A stretch of DNA of 64,000 nt from Bradyrhizobium genosp. L (GCF_015624485.1 NZ_CP061378.1:3782001-3846000), one strand, 5' to 3'. Counted from the first letter of the stretch, positions 31,820 through 40,300 are shown. Made by a program: numbers and translations. The notes: generated by a model not told the origin, from the letters alone.

Positions 31820-31872
31820 CTTCGTTCTCCTAGAGTGTTGAACCGGGGTCGGTGGGGTTGCGTTGAGACCGG

Positions 31873-32367
31873 CTATGCCGCGCGGCGGTAGCCTGTCATC
31901 ATGATGAAGCCACTGCCGGCGGCTTGAGTGGCTTCTTCGCCCTTCATTCCGAACATGGCTGGAGTGATCACGTCCCAAAGGCCAAGCACCTTGCCCAGCG
32001 CAAAAAGCTGGAATGCCGCGCCCTGGTCGCCGATCTCGGCCCCGACCGTGATGTAGGATGGACCGCCGGCCAGCGAGGCGGGGTCCGGATACTCATTGAG
32101 AAGATTGACCAGCTCGGCCTTGTGCTTCTCAGCCTCGACCTTGTTGACGCCGATGACGAGAAACTCAAGGTCAACCTTCACTAGGTCATCTGGCGCATCG
32201 TTGGCGGGTGGCATCATGTCGAAGGTGACAACGCCGCCGGGCAGCTTGTCGCTCTCGACGCCTTCCTTGATCGCATCGACGAGCTCGGGAGTGCCGTGAA
32301 TCACTTCGCCCTTGCGAAGCTGTACGGTAGTTTCGTTCAGTATTTTATAGAGGCGATTGAGGTCCAT
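31873..32367 (-). CDS. Hypothetical phage protein
   Basis: A 164-residue protein with AGGAG before ATG 32367. It has an alpha/beta pattern (LYKILNETTVQLRKGEV, DDLVKVDLEFLVIGVNKVEAEKHKAELVNLL, GPSYITVGAEIGDQGAAFQLFALGKVLGLW). No motif that I recognise. Confidence 0.7.
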   Translation of the reverse strand: MDLNRLYKILNETTVQLRKGEVIHGTPELVDAIKEGVESDKLPGGVVTFDMMPPANDAPDDLVKVDLEFLVIGVNKVEAEKHKAELVNLLNEYPDPASLAGGPSYITVGAEIGDQGAAFQLFALGKVLGLWDVITPAMFGMKGEEATQAAGSGFIMMTGYRRAA

Positions 32368-32369
32368 TT

Positions 32370-32774
32370 TTAAATCTCCTGATTGGGGGTTGAGAGGTGG
32401 TGGCGCGAGAGTGATGCGCTGGCTACCGCCTCCAATGCGCGCACGCAGACCTCGATCTTATGATCGACGTGGGAGGTCGGCAGACCTCTCCGCTGCAGCC
32501 GTTCTTGCTCGGCCATGAACAATGCACCGGCGCGTTCGAGGTCGCGCTCAGGCGTTTTCGGCTTCCACCACTTGGCATCCCACGGCCAGCCCATGGGGGC
32601 ACCGTCGTATCTGATCGGGGCGAGCTCGCCGGGTAGCAAGCGCGCGTTGGCGAGGTAACACATTCCCGCTCTCAATAATTCGCCGTCGGCGTGATGGTCA
32701 TCATGGCTCGTCGACCAGCCTTTGATCGCGACCTGCCGGCGTCGTTCGGCGACAATTCTGTCCATCGACGTCAT
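32370..32774 (-). CDS. Conserved phage protein of unknown function
   Basis: A 134-residue protein; ATG 32774 has GAGG upstream (ATG 32765 is possible). The pattern IVAERRRQVAIKGWSTSHDDHHADGELLRAG, then GWPWDAKWWKPKTPERDLERAGALFMAE, is one I recall in many phage genomes. The conserved HDDxH cluster and WWKP motif suggest a compact helical fold, but the function is unknown. It overlaps its upstream neighbour by four bases. Confidence 0.78.
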   Translation of the reverse strand: MTSMDRIVAERRRQVAIKGWSTSHDDHHADGELLRAGMCYLANARLLPGELAPIRYDGAPMGWPWDAKWWKPKTPERDLERAGALFMAEQERLQRRGLPTSHVDHKIEVCVRALEAVASASLSRHHLSTPNQEI

Positions 32775-33028
32775 GGGATTCCTCGGTGAGTTGAAGGAAG
32801 TGATGCTGCCCCGCGGACCTCGTCGATGTGCTCTTTCGTGATGCCGCCGTTCTCGACGAACCAATCCCAAGAGCCTTCGCGCAACAGACCAAGGCGCTCA
32901 CAGCGACGAACGAGTTGTCCCGGTGACGTTCCGTCCATGTCGGCAAGCGCAATTGCCATGCGCCTGGTGAACGTGCTGCTGCCCTCGACGTGGCTCCGGA
33001 ATGCGGCCGTAAGCGCGTCCATGTCCAT
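32771..33028 (-). CDS. Small phage protein, helical
   Basis: An 85-residue protein from ATG 33028 with a GGGAG ribosome site. DALTAAFRSHVEGSSTFTRRMAIALADMDG, then LVRRCERLGLLREGSWDWFVENGGIT, may be a small helix-turn-helix-type protein: the second half resembles a helical bundle with a RLGLL...W core. Function unknown. Confidence 0.65.
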   Translation of the reverse strand: MDMDALTAAFRSHVEGSSTFTRRMAIALADMDGTSPGQLVRRCERLGLLREGSWDWFVENGGITKEHIDEVRGAASLPSTHRGIP

Positions 33029-33033
33029 GATGC

Positions 33034-33354
33034 TCACTCCCGCACCCCCTTGTGCTGCGGAGCGGAGGGGGCGGACGCGCGTCTGAGCACATCGGCCTGA
33101 CGCGGTGTCGCGATGATCGTCGAGTTGCCAATGACCAAGACGTCGGTCGGCTCCCGATAGAGCATGATGAAGTGAGGAGGGTTGCGACGTTTCCACATGC
33201 GGCGCGTTCCCCAGCGGCCAGTTCGCTTGCTTGGGACTTTCGGACGCACCCAAGGGCCGCAGACATCTTGTTCGGTGCGACACTGAGCTTGTGCATCAAC
33301 AATCCGAACGGTCATCCCGCCGTAGGTTCCGGGTCGATCAAATATGCCCCTCAT
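33034..33354 (-). CDS. Small basic phage protein
   Basis: A 106-residue protein from ATG 33354, which overlaps the DUF4326 stop. It reads MRGIFDRPGTYGGMTVRIVDAQ, then CGPWVRPKVPSKRTGR and FIMLYREPTDVLVIGNSTIIATPRQA. It is basic in the middle with a beta-rich end. I recall similar short proteins beside DUF4326 genes in rhizobial prophages. Function unknown. Confidence 0.65.
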   Translation of the reverse strand: MRGIFDRPGTYGGMTVRIVDAQAQCRTEQDVCGPWVRPKVPSKRTGRWGTRRMWKRRNPPHFIMLYREPTDVLVIGNSTIIATPRQADVLRRASAPSAPQHKGVRE

Positions 33355-33725
33355 CGCCGCTCCCCATTGTGTTGAGGCTCGGGGGCGGATGGACGGTTCG
33401 CCAGCTCGAGTAGCACGTCGGCGTGGCACGGCTGATCGAGCGCGCACCAGCACGCCAAATTCTTGCCGCCAAGCTCTGCTCTGATCTCCTCGCACGAGGG
33501 TGGCTTTCCGAAACAATTCTCATAGCTTCGAACGGCCGGGTCACGATCAAGCCACGCCTGGTACTGTCGAACAGCATCAGCGGCCGTGAAATCCTTCCAC
33601 ATGCCAACCCGGAGCGGATTGCCCCACTTTCCCGGCCGCGTGACGCTCACTGTGTTCGGCGGCATCTTCCAGCCCGGTGTTCGCTTGCGCTGCATCCTGA
33701 TCGGCTCACCCATGGGCGCCACCAT
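33351..33725 (-). CDS. DUF4326 domain protein
   Basis: A 124-residue protein. RMQRKRTPGWKMPPNTVSVTRPGKWGNP, then VRQYQAWLD, GKNLACWCALDQPCHADVLLELAN are the defining DUF4326 motifs, with the conserved CWC...CHAD end. The family is common in phages; I recall it as possibly related to nucleotide-binding folds, but the function is not settled. Starts at 33725, 33713 or 33695 are possible. Confidence 0.82.
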   Translation of the reverse strand: MVAPMGEPIRMQRKRTPGWKMPPNTVSVTRPGKWGNPLRVGMWKDFTAADAVRQYQAWLDRDPAVRSYENCFGKPPSCEEIRAELGGKNLACWCALDQPCHADVLLELANRPSAPEPQHNGERR

Positions 33726-34110
33726 CGGTGCTACGTGCTCGATCTCCTTCCGCCACCAGCGCCGCCATCTTCACCAGGGCGCCCATTGCATCGTCCTTCG
33801 TCTGGACTTCCGCAACGCTGAGTGCATAGTGTTCGCCGATGTTCTCGGCCAATCGATCGGCATAGGTGCGTAAAGCGCCGCCCGATCCGCCATTCAGCAG
33901 ACCCGTCTTGCTCCAATCTAGGAGTTCGCGGCAGCGCTGAACGAGATCAGGATCAACGGCCGGCACCACCGCCATCGTCCCGCCCTGCGCAGGCTGGGAC
34001 GCGGCGAGCTGGGCGCGGAGAGCGTCGGCGAGGTCCCTGCGAACCTCCCAAGCGCATTGCAGGCCGTGCTTCGCGAAGACGTCGATGATGGCTCGGTCGA
34101 TGTCACTCAT
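33706..34110 (-). CDS. Phage protein, hypothetical
   Basis: A 134-residue protein from ATG 34110. The N-terminus (MSDIDRAIIDVFAKHGLQCAWEVRRDLADALRAQLAAS) is a helical stretch common in rhizobial prophage proteins, then VQRCRELLDWSKTGLLNGG and YADRLAENIGEHYALSVAEVQTKDDAM. It overlaps neighbours on both sides. Function unknown. Confidence 0.65.
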   Translation of the reverse strand: MSDIDRAIIDVFAKHGLQCAWEVRRDLADALRAQLAASQPAQGGTMAVVPAVDPDLVQRCRELLDWSKTGLLNGGSGGALRTYADRLAENIGEHYALSVAEVQTKDDAMGALVKMAALVAEGDRARSTDGGAHG

Positions 34111-34285
34111 GGTCTTCTCCCGACTGCGCCTTGCGCTCGCGCTCGGCCGCAGCTTTGGCGTCTCGCCCATCGCACCAGCCGCGGTTGTAAAGTTTCTCCG
34201 CCCAAGTCGCGTTGATCTTGGGGATCGCGGGTCCCGGTTTTCCTGCTGCTGCGTCGGCGACGCCTCGGAGATAAGGTGTCGTCAT
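34103..34285 (-). CDS. Very small phage protein
   Basis: A 60-residue protein from ATG 34285, overlapping the Lar-like gene stop (four bases) and the next gene (eight bases). It reads MTTPYLRGVADAAAGKPGPAIP, then WAEKLYNRGWCDGRDAKAAAERERK. The YNRGWCDGRDA pattern is typical of small phage proteins called with ribosome modulation factor-like names, but that link is tentative. Confidence 0.6.
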   Translation of the reverse strand: MTTPYLRGVADAAAGKPGPAIPKINATWAEKLYNRGWCDGRDAKAAAERERKAQSGEDHE

Positions 34286-35070
34286 TTGCCTTCTCCCGAC
34301 TGCGCAGGCTGGAGGGCGGCGCGGGCTCGTTCTCCGCAATCCTCCAGCAATGCTTCGGTGGGCTTCCATTCTGACAATCCGACTCCCATGCGCGTTCGCT
34401 TTTGATGGAGTTTGAAATTGTCGCGATAGAACTCAAGCGCCTCTCTCAGCGGCTGCTCGGCCGGGCGGGGATGGGCGGGATGCTTGGCAAAACAGCTAAC
34501 CAGACGCCGTTCAAAATTCTCTTTGGCTGCTACTTGGGCGGCTTCGACCGTATCGAAATTTCCGATGACTCGGCCGCCGGCTATAAGCTCCCATGGAATG
34601 ACACTAAAATAATCGCGCTCAATCGCATAGGAACCGAACTGATGGTCGGCCCAATATGAGATTTCGTCAGCGGGGTTCTTGTGCTCTTCCCATTCCAATG
34701 GAAGGATTGATATTGACGCATGTTCTAAGTTAATCCGGCGCTCGATCTCCAGCATCCCGCGGAGCTGGTCCAGATCTCTCCGCAGTTGATCAACGGTCGG
34801 CTGATCCACATGCCTGAGCGGCTCGTCATAGGGCTGGGTTGTCGGATCGTAGACCCCCTCCGGCTCTCTGGGCTGCTCACCGAGGGACCGGGTATTCCAG
34901 CGAACGGCCATCGCGTCGTGGTCGTCGCCTTCGATCGCGTCGAGCATGGCGTCGCAATCGTCGCACCGAACATAGGGCCACGGCACGAAATCGATCTCAT
35001 TCACGCCGAACACGGCTTTCCCGCCGCAAAACGGGCACGGCTTCAGCTCTGTGGTGGTGTCGGGGGTCAT
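34282..35070 (-). CDS. Lar-type restriction-alleviation-like protein with long C-terminal extension
   Basis: A 262-residue protein. Residues 9-60 match the Lar family: LKPCPFCGGKAVF with Cys12/15, VRCDDCDAM with Cys36/39, and AMAVRWNTR. Short Lar proteins (about 60-90 residues) protect phage DNA by altering host restriction activity. Here a ~200-residue extension follows: a coiled-coil segment (VDQLRRDLDQLRGMLEIERRIN), a globular middle and REALEFYRDNFKLHQKRT, itself a short motif common in phage proteins. Restriction alleviation is inferred from the zinc ribbon only. Such ribbons also occur in unrelated phage proteins. Confidence 0.7.
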   Translation of the reverse strand: MTPDTTTELKPCPFCGGKAVFGVNEIDFVPWPYVRCDDCDAMLDAIEGDDHDAMAVRWNTRSLGEQPREPEGVYDPTTQPYDEPLRHVDQPTVDQLRRDLDQLRGMLEIERRINLEHASISILPLEWEEHKNPADEISYWADHQFGSYAIERDYFSVIPWELIAGGRVIGNFDTVEAAQVAAKENFERRLVSCFAKHPAHPRPAEQPLREALEFYRDNFKLHQKRTRMGVGLSEWKPTEALLEDCGERARAALQPAQSGEGK

Positions 35071-35080
35071 GGGGTGGCTC

Positions 35081-35209
35081 CTATCTCGGATCGCACTTCG
35101 GGCAATGCCAGAAACCGGCGCCTAGCCCCTCGTATCGCGTCATCTCGGCCCCGCATTCGCATTGCGGTCCCCGGTTCATCCACGCGACAAAGCGCTTCCA
35201 AATCCTCAT
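35081..35209 (-). CDS. Mini zinc-ribbon protein
   Basis: A 42-residue protein from ATG 35209: MRIWKRFVAWMNRGPQCECGAEM, then GFWHCPKCDPR. Two C-x(1-2)-C pairs form a complete small zinc ribbon. It sits between two certain genes of the leftward operon with little spare space. Confidence 0.55.
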   Translation of the reverse strand: MRIWKRFVAWMNRGPQCECGAEMTRYEGLGAGFWHCPKCDPR

Positions 35210-35213
35210 TGGC

Positions 35214-35411
35214 CTATCCTTTAGCGACGGTGAGCGGGCCAATTTTGCGAACAAGCGCGCCACGCAGCCAGATTTGACCAATCTCGCGCGGGTGTTTTTT
35301 CAGACGCTCCTCGACCCTGGCCACGGCATGGTCGAGCGTCGTTGCGCTATCGCGCATTCCCGTTCCGTAGGAAATCAGATAGGGGCGATTTTGCTGCTTG
35401 ATCTTGCGCAT
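35214..35411 (-). CDS. Small phage protein
   Basis: A 65-residue basic protein from ATG 35411 (GTG 35423 would overlap the upstream stop). RKIKQQNRPYLISYGTGMRDSATTLDHAVARVEERLKKHP, then WLRGALVRK, suggests a compact alpha/beta fold. GGGGAG lies ~11 bases upstream. Function unknown. Confidence 0.6.
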   Translation of the reverse strand: MRKIKQQNRPYLISYGTGMRDSATTLDHAVARVEERLKKHPREIGQIWLRGALVRKIGPLTVAKG

Positions 35412-35416
35412 GCAGA

Positions 35417-35716
35417 TCAGCACTCCCCCATGTCGGCGCTATCCATGCGCTGGCCGTACAGCGGGTCGCAGCCGTCGTCCTCGTCGCGCGGCGGCTCCTC
35501 GTCGTTAGCGGGGGCCTCGAAATACGGGGACTGTCCGCGATACTTGATCACGTAGCCCTTGAAGCCATCGCCGCGCCTGGAATCGTAGATGCCGATCTGG
35601 CCTTCCTCGACCTCCGCAAGGAGATCGGTCGCGATCTCGATTACGGTCTCCAGCTTGTAACCCTTGGAGACGTAGCGGCTCTTGAGCGGGGGAGTGGTGT
35701 CGCAATCGAGATGCAT
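35417..35716 (-). CDS. First gene of the leftward early operon
   Basis: A 99-residue protein from ATG 35716 that starts directly downstream of the operator array. It has a helical core (YKLETVIEIATDLLAEVEEGQIGIYD), a beta stretch (FKGYVIKYRGQSPYFEAP) and a very acidic tail (NDEEPPRDEDDGCDP). Being first behind the regulated promoter, it may be an early regulatory or DNA-mimic-like protein; that is speculation from charge and position. Confidence 0.7.
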   Translation of the reverse strand: MHLDCDTTPPLKSRYVSKGYKLETVIEIATDLLAEVEEGQIGIYDSRRGDGFKGYVIKYRGQSPYFEAPANDEEPPRDEDDGCDPLYGQRMDSADMGEC

Positions 35717-35731
35717 TGTCTTGCTCCGCTG

Positions 35732-35804
35732 TTGACTGGATATCTCGTATGAGTTATTTATCTCATATGAGATATCATCCGTCAACAATAAATCATATGA
35801 GAAA
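35732..35804. promoter_or_regulatory. Divergent promoters with three operator-like palindromes
   Basis: Site 2, TATCTCATATGAGATA (35759-35774), is a perfect 16-bp palindrome. Sites 1 (35741-35756, TATCTCGTATGAGTTA) and 3 (35789-35804, TAAATCATATGAGAAA) are degenerate copies sharing the TATGAG core. A rightward promoter can be read as TTGACT (35732-35737), 17 bp, TATTTA (35755-35760). A leftward one reads TTGACG (35785-35780 on the minus strand), 17 bp, GATAAA (35762-35757). Site 2 overlaps both -10 elements; site 3 overlaps the ATG of the rightward gene. This looks like a repressor-controlled two-way switch. Confidence 0.7.
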
Positions 35805-36268
35805 TGGCAAATTTCGTGTATGTGATCGGAGCCGTTAGCGGCCCCCAAAAGATCGGCATTGCGCGCGACGTCCAAAAGCGCATGAAGACGATCCAGAGCG
35901 GCAGTTTCGAGCCTCTTGCGATCGGTTTTTGCCTGGAATCGCCCGACCTTGCCGTTCATATTGAGAGCTACGCCCATTGGCTTCTCCGCGATCACCGGAT
36001 GTCCGGGGAATGGTTCAAGGTCTCTCCGGATGCAGCGATTTCGGCTGTCAAAGAGGCGGCGGCCGCCGTCGCGCTGGGTGAGCGTCGTGCTAAGCTGGTA
36101 GGTGTTGTGGGCAGGAAGAAACGATGGTCTGAGGACATGCAGGCTCGGTTCCCGGAGGGGACGTTCGAGCGCATTGAGGCCGTCTTGGCGGATGGTGAGG
36201 ATCGGACGGACTTCGTCCGGGACGCCGTCGAGCGCGAGCTGAAGCGCCGCGAGAAGGCAGACCGCTGA
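35804..36268 (+). CDS. GIY-YIG/T5orf172-like domain fused to ribbon-helix-helix domain
   Basis: A 154-residue protein. Residues 4-75 fit the GIY-YIG-like T5orf172 fold: FVYVIGAVSGPQKIGIARDVQKRMKTIQSG, then IESYAHWLLRDHRMSGEWFKVS with a Glu and a His in the right region. Residues ~107-150 (RWSEDMQARFPEGTFERIEAVL, then RTDFVRDAVERELKRRE) match a ribbon-helix-helix DNA-binding domain. The gene starts at the last of three operator-like palindromes and diverges from the leftward operon, so self-repression and repression of that operon are likely. RHH dimers bind such short palindromes. Nuclease activity is uncertain. ATG 35804 lacks a clear ribosome site. Confidence 0.72.
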   Translation: MANFVYVIGAVSGPQKIGIARDVQKRMKTIQSGSFEPLAIGFCLESPDLAVHIESYAHWLLRDHRMSGEWFKVSPDAAISAVKEAAAAVALGERRAKLVGVVGRKKRWSEDMQARFPEGTFERIEAVLADGEDRTDFVRDAVERELKRREKADR

Positions 36269-36299
36269 ACCCGCTCCGGCGATCCTTGGGCAGCACCGA

Positions 36300-36641
36300 T
36301 CATCGCACCGGCTCCGCAAGGCGCCGAAGCTGGTAGAGCAGGTACGGCTTGACCCGCTTGGCATCGGCGGCGGTCTTCACGAAGAGGCCGATCTCCGCGA
36401 TGTTCGAGCCGATGCTATGCTTGTGCGAGGGAAGGCTGGGCCGGGCGCGCAGCAGTGTGCGGGCCATCTCGCGCGCGGCGGCGACTTCGGGGTGAACACC
36501 CAAAGTGCGACAATCGCCCGGGTTTGCAGGGCTTTCAGCGGGTTTTTCCGGGGCTGGAAAACTGTCGCACGCATTGACATCGCTACTTTGTTGTAGCTCT
36601 GCCACTCCTGCCATCTCGGCAAGCAGATCTTCGCCTGTCAT
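36300..36641 (-). CDS. Hypothetical protein at the prophage edge
   Basis: A 113-residue protein from ATG 36641. The Ser/Pro/Asp-rich N-terminal half is probably disordered; the C-terminal half, HPEVAAAREMARTLLRARPSLPSHKHSIGSNIAEIGLFVKTAADAKRVKPYLLYQL, is helical and looks conserved. The frame stays open upstream through the tRNA, so the start is a judgement; ATG 36731 would add ~30 residues but crosses the terminator hairpin. It could belong to phage or host. Confidence 0.55.
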   Translation of the reverse strand: MTGEDLLAEMAGVAELQQSSDVNACDSFPAPEKPAESPANPGDCRTLGVHPEVAAAREMARTLLRARPSLPSHKHSIGSNIAEIGLFVKTAADAKRVKPYLLYQLRRLAEPVR

Positions 36642-36664
36642 CACGCTGTACTCCGATACGCAAC

Positions 36665-36693
36665 AAAAAGCCCCGCGCTGAACAGCGCGAGGC
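36665..36693 (-). terminator. Intrinsic terminator, minus strand
   Basis: On the minus strand a GC-rich stem (CGCGCTG/CAGCGCG, extended by GCC/GGC past one mismatch) with a two-base loop is followed by TTTTT (36669-36665). It lies ~180 bp after the tRNA-Arg 3' end and would end its transcript. Confidence 0.75.
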
Positions 36694-36869
36694 GGCACAC
36701 ACATCAGATGCGATGTGAACTCGGTCGACATGCGAGCGCGCGCAGCCGCGCGTCGCGTCAGGTCGCTATAATGGCGAAAGGATCGATGTGACCCACCAGA
36801 ACAAGGGTTCTGAAAAGTGGGCCACTGAGCGCTGTTTTTTGTAGAGATTTCAATGCGCGATTTTTGCGC

Positions 36870-36946
36870 TGGCGATCCCGGCAGGATTCGAACCTGCAAC
36901 CCGCGGAGTAGAAATCCGCTACTCTATCCAGTTGAGCTACGGGACC
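36870..36946 (-). tRNA. tRNA-Arg (anticodon TCT)
   Basis: Read on the minus strand, the gene begins GGTCCCG and ends CGGGATC plus a discriminator G and an encoded CCA (36872-36870). The anticodon stem GCGGA/TCCGC encloses TTTCTAC, giving anticodon TCT, which reads AGA/AGG. The T arm has the GGTTCGAATCC motif. All stems pair, with one G-U in the acceptor. Its 3' end faces the prophage, the orientation expected of a tRNA used as a phage attachment site. Confidence 0.93.
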
Positions 36947-37312
36947 GTGGCCGCCTTGTAGCATCGCCAATATGAAAAATCTGCTTGTCTGCCAAGCCGT
37001 CGGAGCCGATTTTATCTGCCCACCTCGAGGCGCCGCACCAGCGCCCTGGCTGAAAAATCCGCGCCATCGCCAAAACTCTCCGAACCGGTCTTTACCATCG
37101 CGCGACTAAGGCGAGCAGGCCCCCTTCCGGTCGCCTGTCCAGTTGGCAGGCGCCGGCACGACACGGCCGCTTGCGCTGGCGCAAGGACTGCTGGCAATGA
37201 CATCTGTGACGTATTCGTCCGTTCATGTTGACGCCTTCACTCCGTCACCTTTTCGCGCACTTCTTATCAGCCCGTGCGGCATTGCTGCCGCTGGGCCTTC
37301 AGGAGCTCCATC
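36947..37312. other. Gene-free interval before the alpha-2-macroglobulin gene
   Basis: This 366-bp stretch has no supportable gene. It holds the tRNA-Arg promoter region and the leader of the macroglobulin gene. A TTGACG at 37230-37235 is a candidate -35 for the latter, but no convincing -10 could be fixed by eye. Confidence 0.5.
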
Positions 37313-40300
37313 ATGATCGGTTTGGTTCGTGCCGCCGCAATTTGCGCCGCGCTGGCGCTCGGGCTTGGGTGGGGCGCGGCCAGCGCCGCGAACAAGGCCT
37401 TCACCCGCGACGACCTGGCCGATTCCGCGATCAAGCTGGAGGCGCAGATCAAGAGCGAGGCCGGGCCGGTCAACAAGACGGCCGCGACGCTCCGGACCGA
37501 CGCGGATGCCGCCTTCAGGCGCAATGATTTCCGGGCCGGCTTGCAGATCCTCGGCCAGATCGCCGCGACCACGCCGGAGGACGGCGCCAACTGGCTACGG
37601 CTCGCCAGGACCATTTTCCAGATCTGGACCAACAGCTCGAGCGAGCGGACCTTCCTGATGGAGCGCGCCTCGACCGCGGCCTATATCGCCTATCAGCGGG
37701 CCGGCAATCAGGGCGAGGAAGCCGACGCGCTCGGCGTGCTCGGCACCGCGTTGTCGGAGCGCAAGCTGTGGCGCCCGGCGCTGGATAGCTTGCGGATGTC
37801 GCTCGACATGCGCGAGGTCGCCGATGTCAGGCGCCGCTACGAGACGCTGCGCGACGAGCACGGCTTCCGGCTGCTCGACTATACCGTGGATTCCGACTCG
37901 GCGTCGCCGAGGGCCTGCTTCCAGTTCTCGGAGGACCTGGCCAAGCGCGTCGACTTCGCGCCGTACCTCGCGCTCGCCGGTACCGACAAGCCGGCGCTGT
38001 CGGCCGAGGACAAGCAGCTCTGCGTCGACGGGCTGAAGCATGGCGAGCGCTACAACATCAATCTGCGCGCCGGCCTGCCGTCGACCGTGAAGGAGACGCT
38101 GCCGAAATCCGCCGAGTTCAACATCTATGTCCGCGATCGCAAGCCGTTCGTGCGCTTCACCGGCCGCGCCTATGTGCTGCCGCGGACCGGACAGCGCGGT
38201 ATTCCGGTGGTCAGCGTCAACACGCCGGCGGTCAAGATCGACGTGTTCCGGATCGGCGACCGCAACCTGATCAACACTGTGATCGACAGTGACTTCCAGA
38301 GCGCGCTGAGCCGCTACCAGCTCTCGGACCTCGGCGACCAGCGCGGCGTCAAGGTCTGGTCCGGCGAGCTCGCGACTGCGACCACACTGAACCAGGACGT
38401 CGTCACCGCATTCCCGGTCGACCAGGCACTCGGCGACCTGCAGCCGGGCGTCTATGTGATGACCGCGGCCGCCAAGGGGCCGGGCACCGACGATGACGGC
38501 TCGCTCGCCACGCAATGGTTCATCGTTTCCGACATGGGGCTGTCGGCGTTCTCGGGCAATGACGGGATCCATGTCTTCGTCAACTCGCTGGCCTCGACCG
38601 ATCCGGTCGCCAATGCCGAAGTGAAGCTGGTCGCCCGCAACAACGAGATTCTGGCGACCCGCAGGACCGATGCGGCCGGCCATGTGCTGTTCGAGTCCGG
38701 ACTGGCACGCGGCGAGGGCGGGCTGTCGCCGGCCCTGCTGACGGTGACTAGCGACAAGGCGGATTATGCCTTCCTCAGCCTGAAGACCAGCGCCTTCGAT
38801 CTGACCGACCGCGGCGTCGCGGGCCGGGCGATCCCGGCCGCGGCGGATGCCTTCGTCTATGCCGAGCGCGGCGTCTATCGCTCCAACGAGACGGTGTATC
38901 TGACCGCGCTGCTGCGCGACGGGCAGGGCAATGCGCTATCGGGCACCCCGCTGACCATGGTGATCGAGCGGCCGGACGGCGTCGAATTCCGCCGCGCCGT
39001 GCTGCCGGACCAGGGCGCCGGCGGCCGGTCGCTGGCCGTGGCGTTGAATTCAGCGGTGCCGTCGGGCACCTGGCGCGTCAGGGTCTTCACCGATCCGAAG
39101 GGCAATTCGGTCGGCGAGACCACCTTCATGGTCGAGGATTACATCCCCGAGCGGATCGAATTCGACCTCACCGCCAAGGACAAGCTGATCAAGGCTGAAG
39201 TTCCAGTGGAACTTCAGGTAAACGGCCATTTCCTCTATGGCGCGCCGGCGTCCGGCCTGCAGCTCGAGGGCGACATGCTGGTTGCGCCGGCGGCCAATGG
39301 CCGTCCGGGGTATCCCGGCTACCAGTTCGGCGTCGACGACGAGCAGACCGCGAGCAACGAGCGGACCTCGATCGGCGACCTGCCGGAGGCCGATGCCAAT
39401 GGCGCGGCGACCTTCCCGGTCAAGCTGGAGAAGCCGCCGACCTCGACCCGGCCGCAGGAGGCCCAGATCTTCATCCGCATGGCGGAGACCGGCGGCCGTT
39501 CGGTCGAGCGCAAGATCGTGCTGCCCGTGGCGCCGGCGGCCTCGCTGATCGGCGTCAAGCCGCTGTTCGGTGACAAGAGCGTCGCCGAGGGCGACAAGGC
39601 CGAGTTCGACGTCGTGTTCGTCGCCCCCGACGGCAAGCAATTGCCGCGTGACGGGCTGCGCTACGAGCTGTTGAAGCTGGAATCGCGCTACCAGTGGTAT
39701 CGCCAGAACTCGTCCTGGGATTACGAGCCGGTCAAGTCGACCAAGCGCGTCTCCGACGGCGACGTCAATCTGGCCGCCGACAAGCCGATGCGGCTGACCT
39801 TCCAGCCACAGCCCGGCCGCTACCGGCTCGACGTCAAGTCGAACGATGCCGACGGCCCGGTGACCTCGGTGCAGTTCGACGTCGGCTGGTATTCCGACGG
39901 CAGCGCCGATACGCCGGACCTGCTGGAGACCTCGATCGACAAGCCGGAATACGCCTCCGGCGACACGATGACGGTCACGGTGAACGCGCGCAGCGCCGGA
40001 AAACTGTCGGTCTATGTGCTCGGCGACCGCCTGCTGACGACCGAGAGCATCGACGTCAAGGAAGGCACCCAGCAGGTCAAGATCCCCGTCGGCAAGGACT
40101 GGGGCACCGGCGCCTATGTGCTGGCGACCTTGCGACGTCCGCTCGACGAGGCGGCCGGCCGTATGCCGGGCCGTGCCATCGGGCTGAAATGGTTCGGCGT
40201 CGACAAGAAGACCCGCACGCTCAGCGTCGCGTTGTCGCCGCCTGCGTTGGTGCGGCCCGGCTCGACGCTGAAGATCCCGGTCAAGCTCGGCGGGCTCAAT

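Larger units (their letters stand above)
1..36869. mobile_element. Myovirus-type prophage, right-hand portion
   Basis: A continuous run of phage genes fills this span: capsid, head completion, contractile tail, baseplate, fibres, lysis, then a leftward early-type operon of very small genes. The DUF3383-type sheath plus a Gp138-type spike, hub, plug and gpJ-like wedge show a contractile tail with a small baseplate. The left end lies outside the window: the first gene is cut, and terminase, portal, protease, integrase, repressor and replication genes are not seen. The right end is placed at the 3' side of tRNA-Arg(UCU), from which point only chromosomal genes follow. The exact boundary is inferred, since the matching left attachment site is not in the window. 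The 36.3-36.87 kb stretch could be either phage or host. Confidence 0.85.

Noticed and set aside
36661..36870. CRISPR or repeat array near the prophage edge
   Set aside because: Only single hairpins are present, with no regularly spaced repeats. No CRISPR array was seen anywhere in the window.
36642..36899. N-terminal extension of the 36300-36641 gene through the tRNA
   Set aside because: The extension is translated from tRNA-Arg and a terminator hairpin (giving the usual tRNA-derived MQVRILPGSP), so it is not coding.
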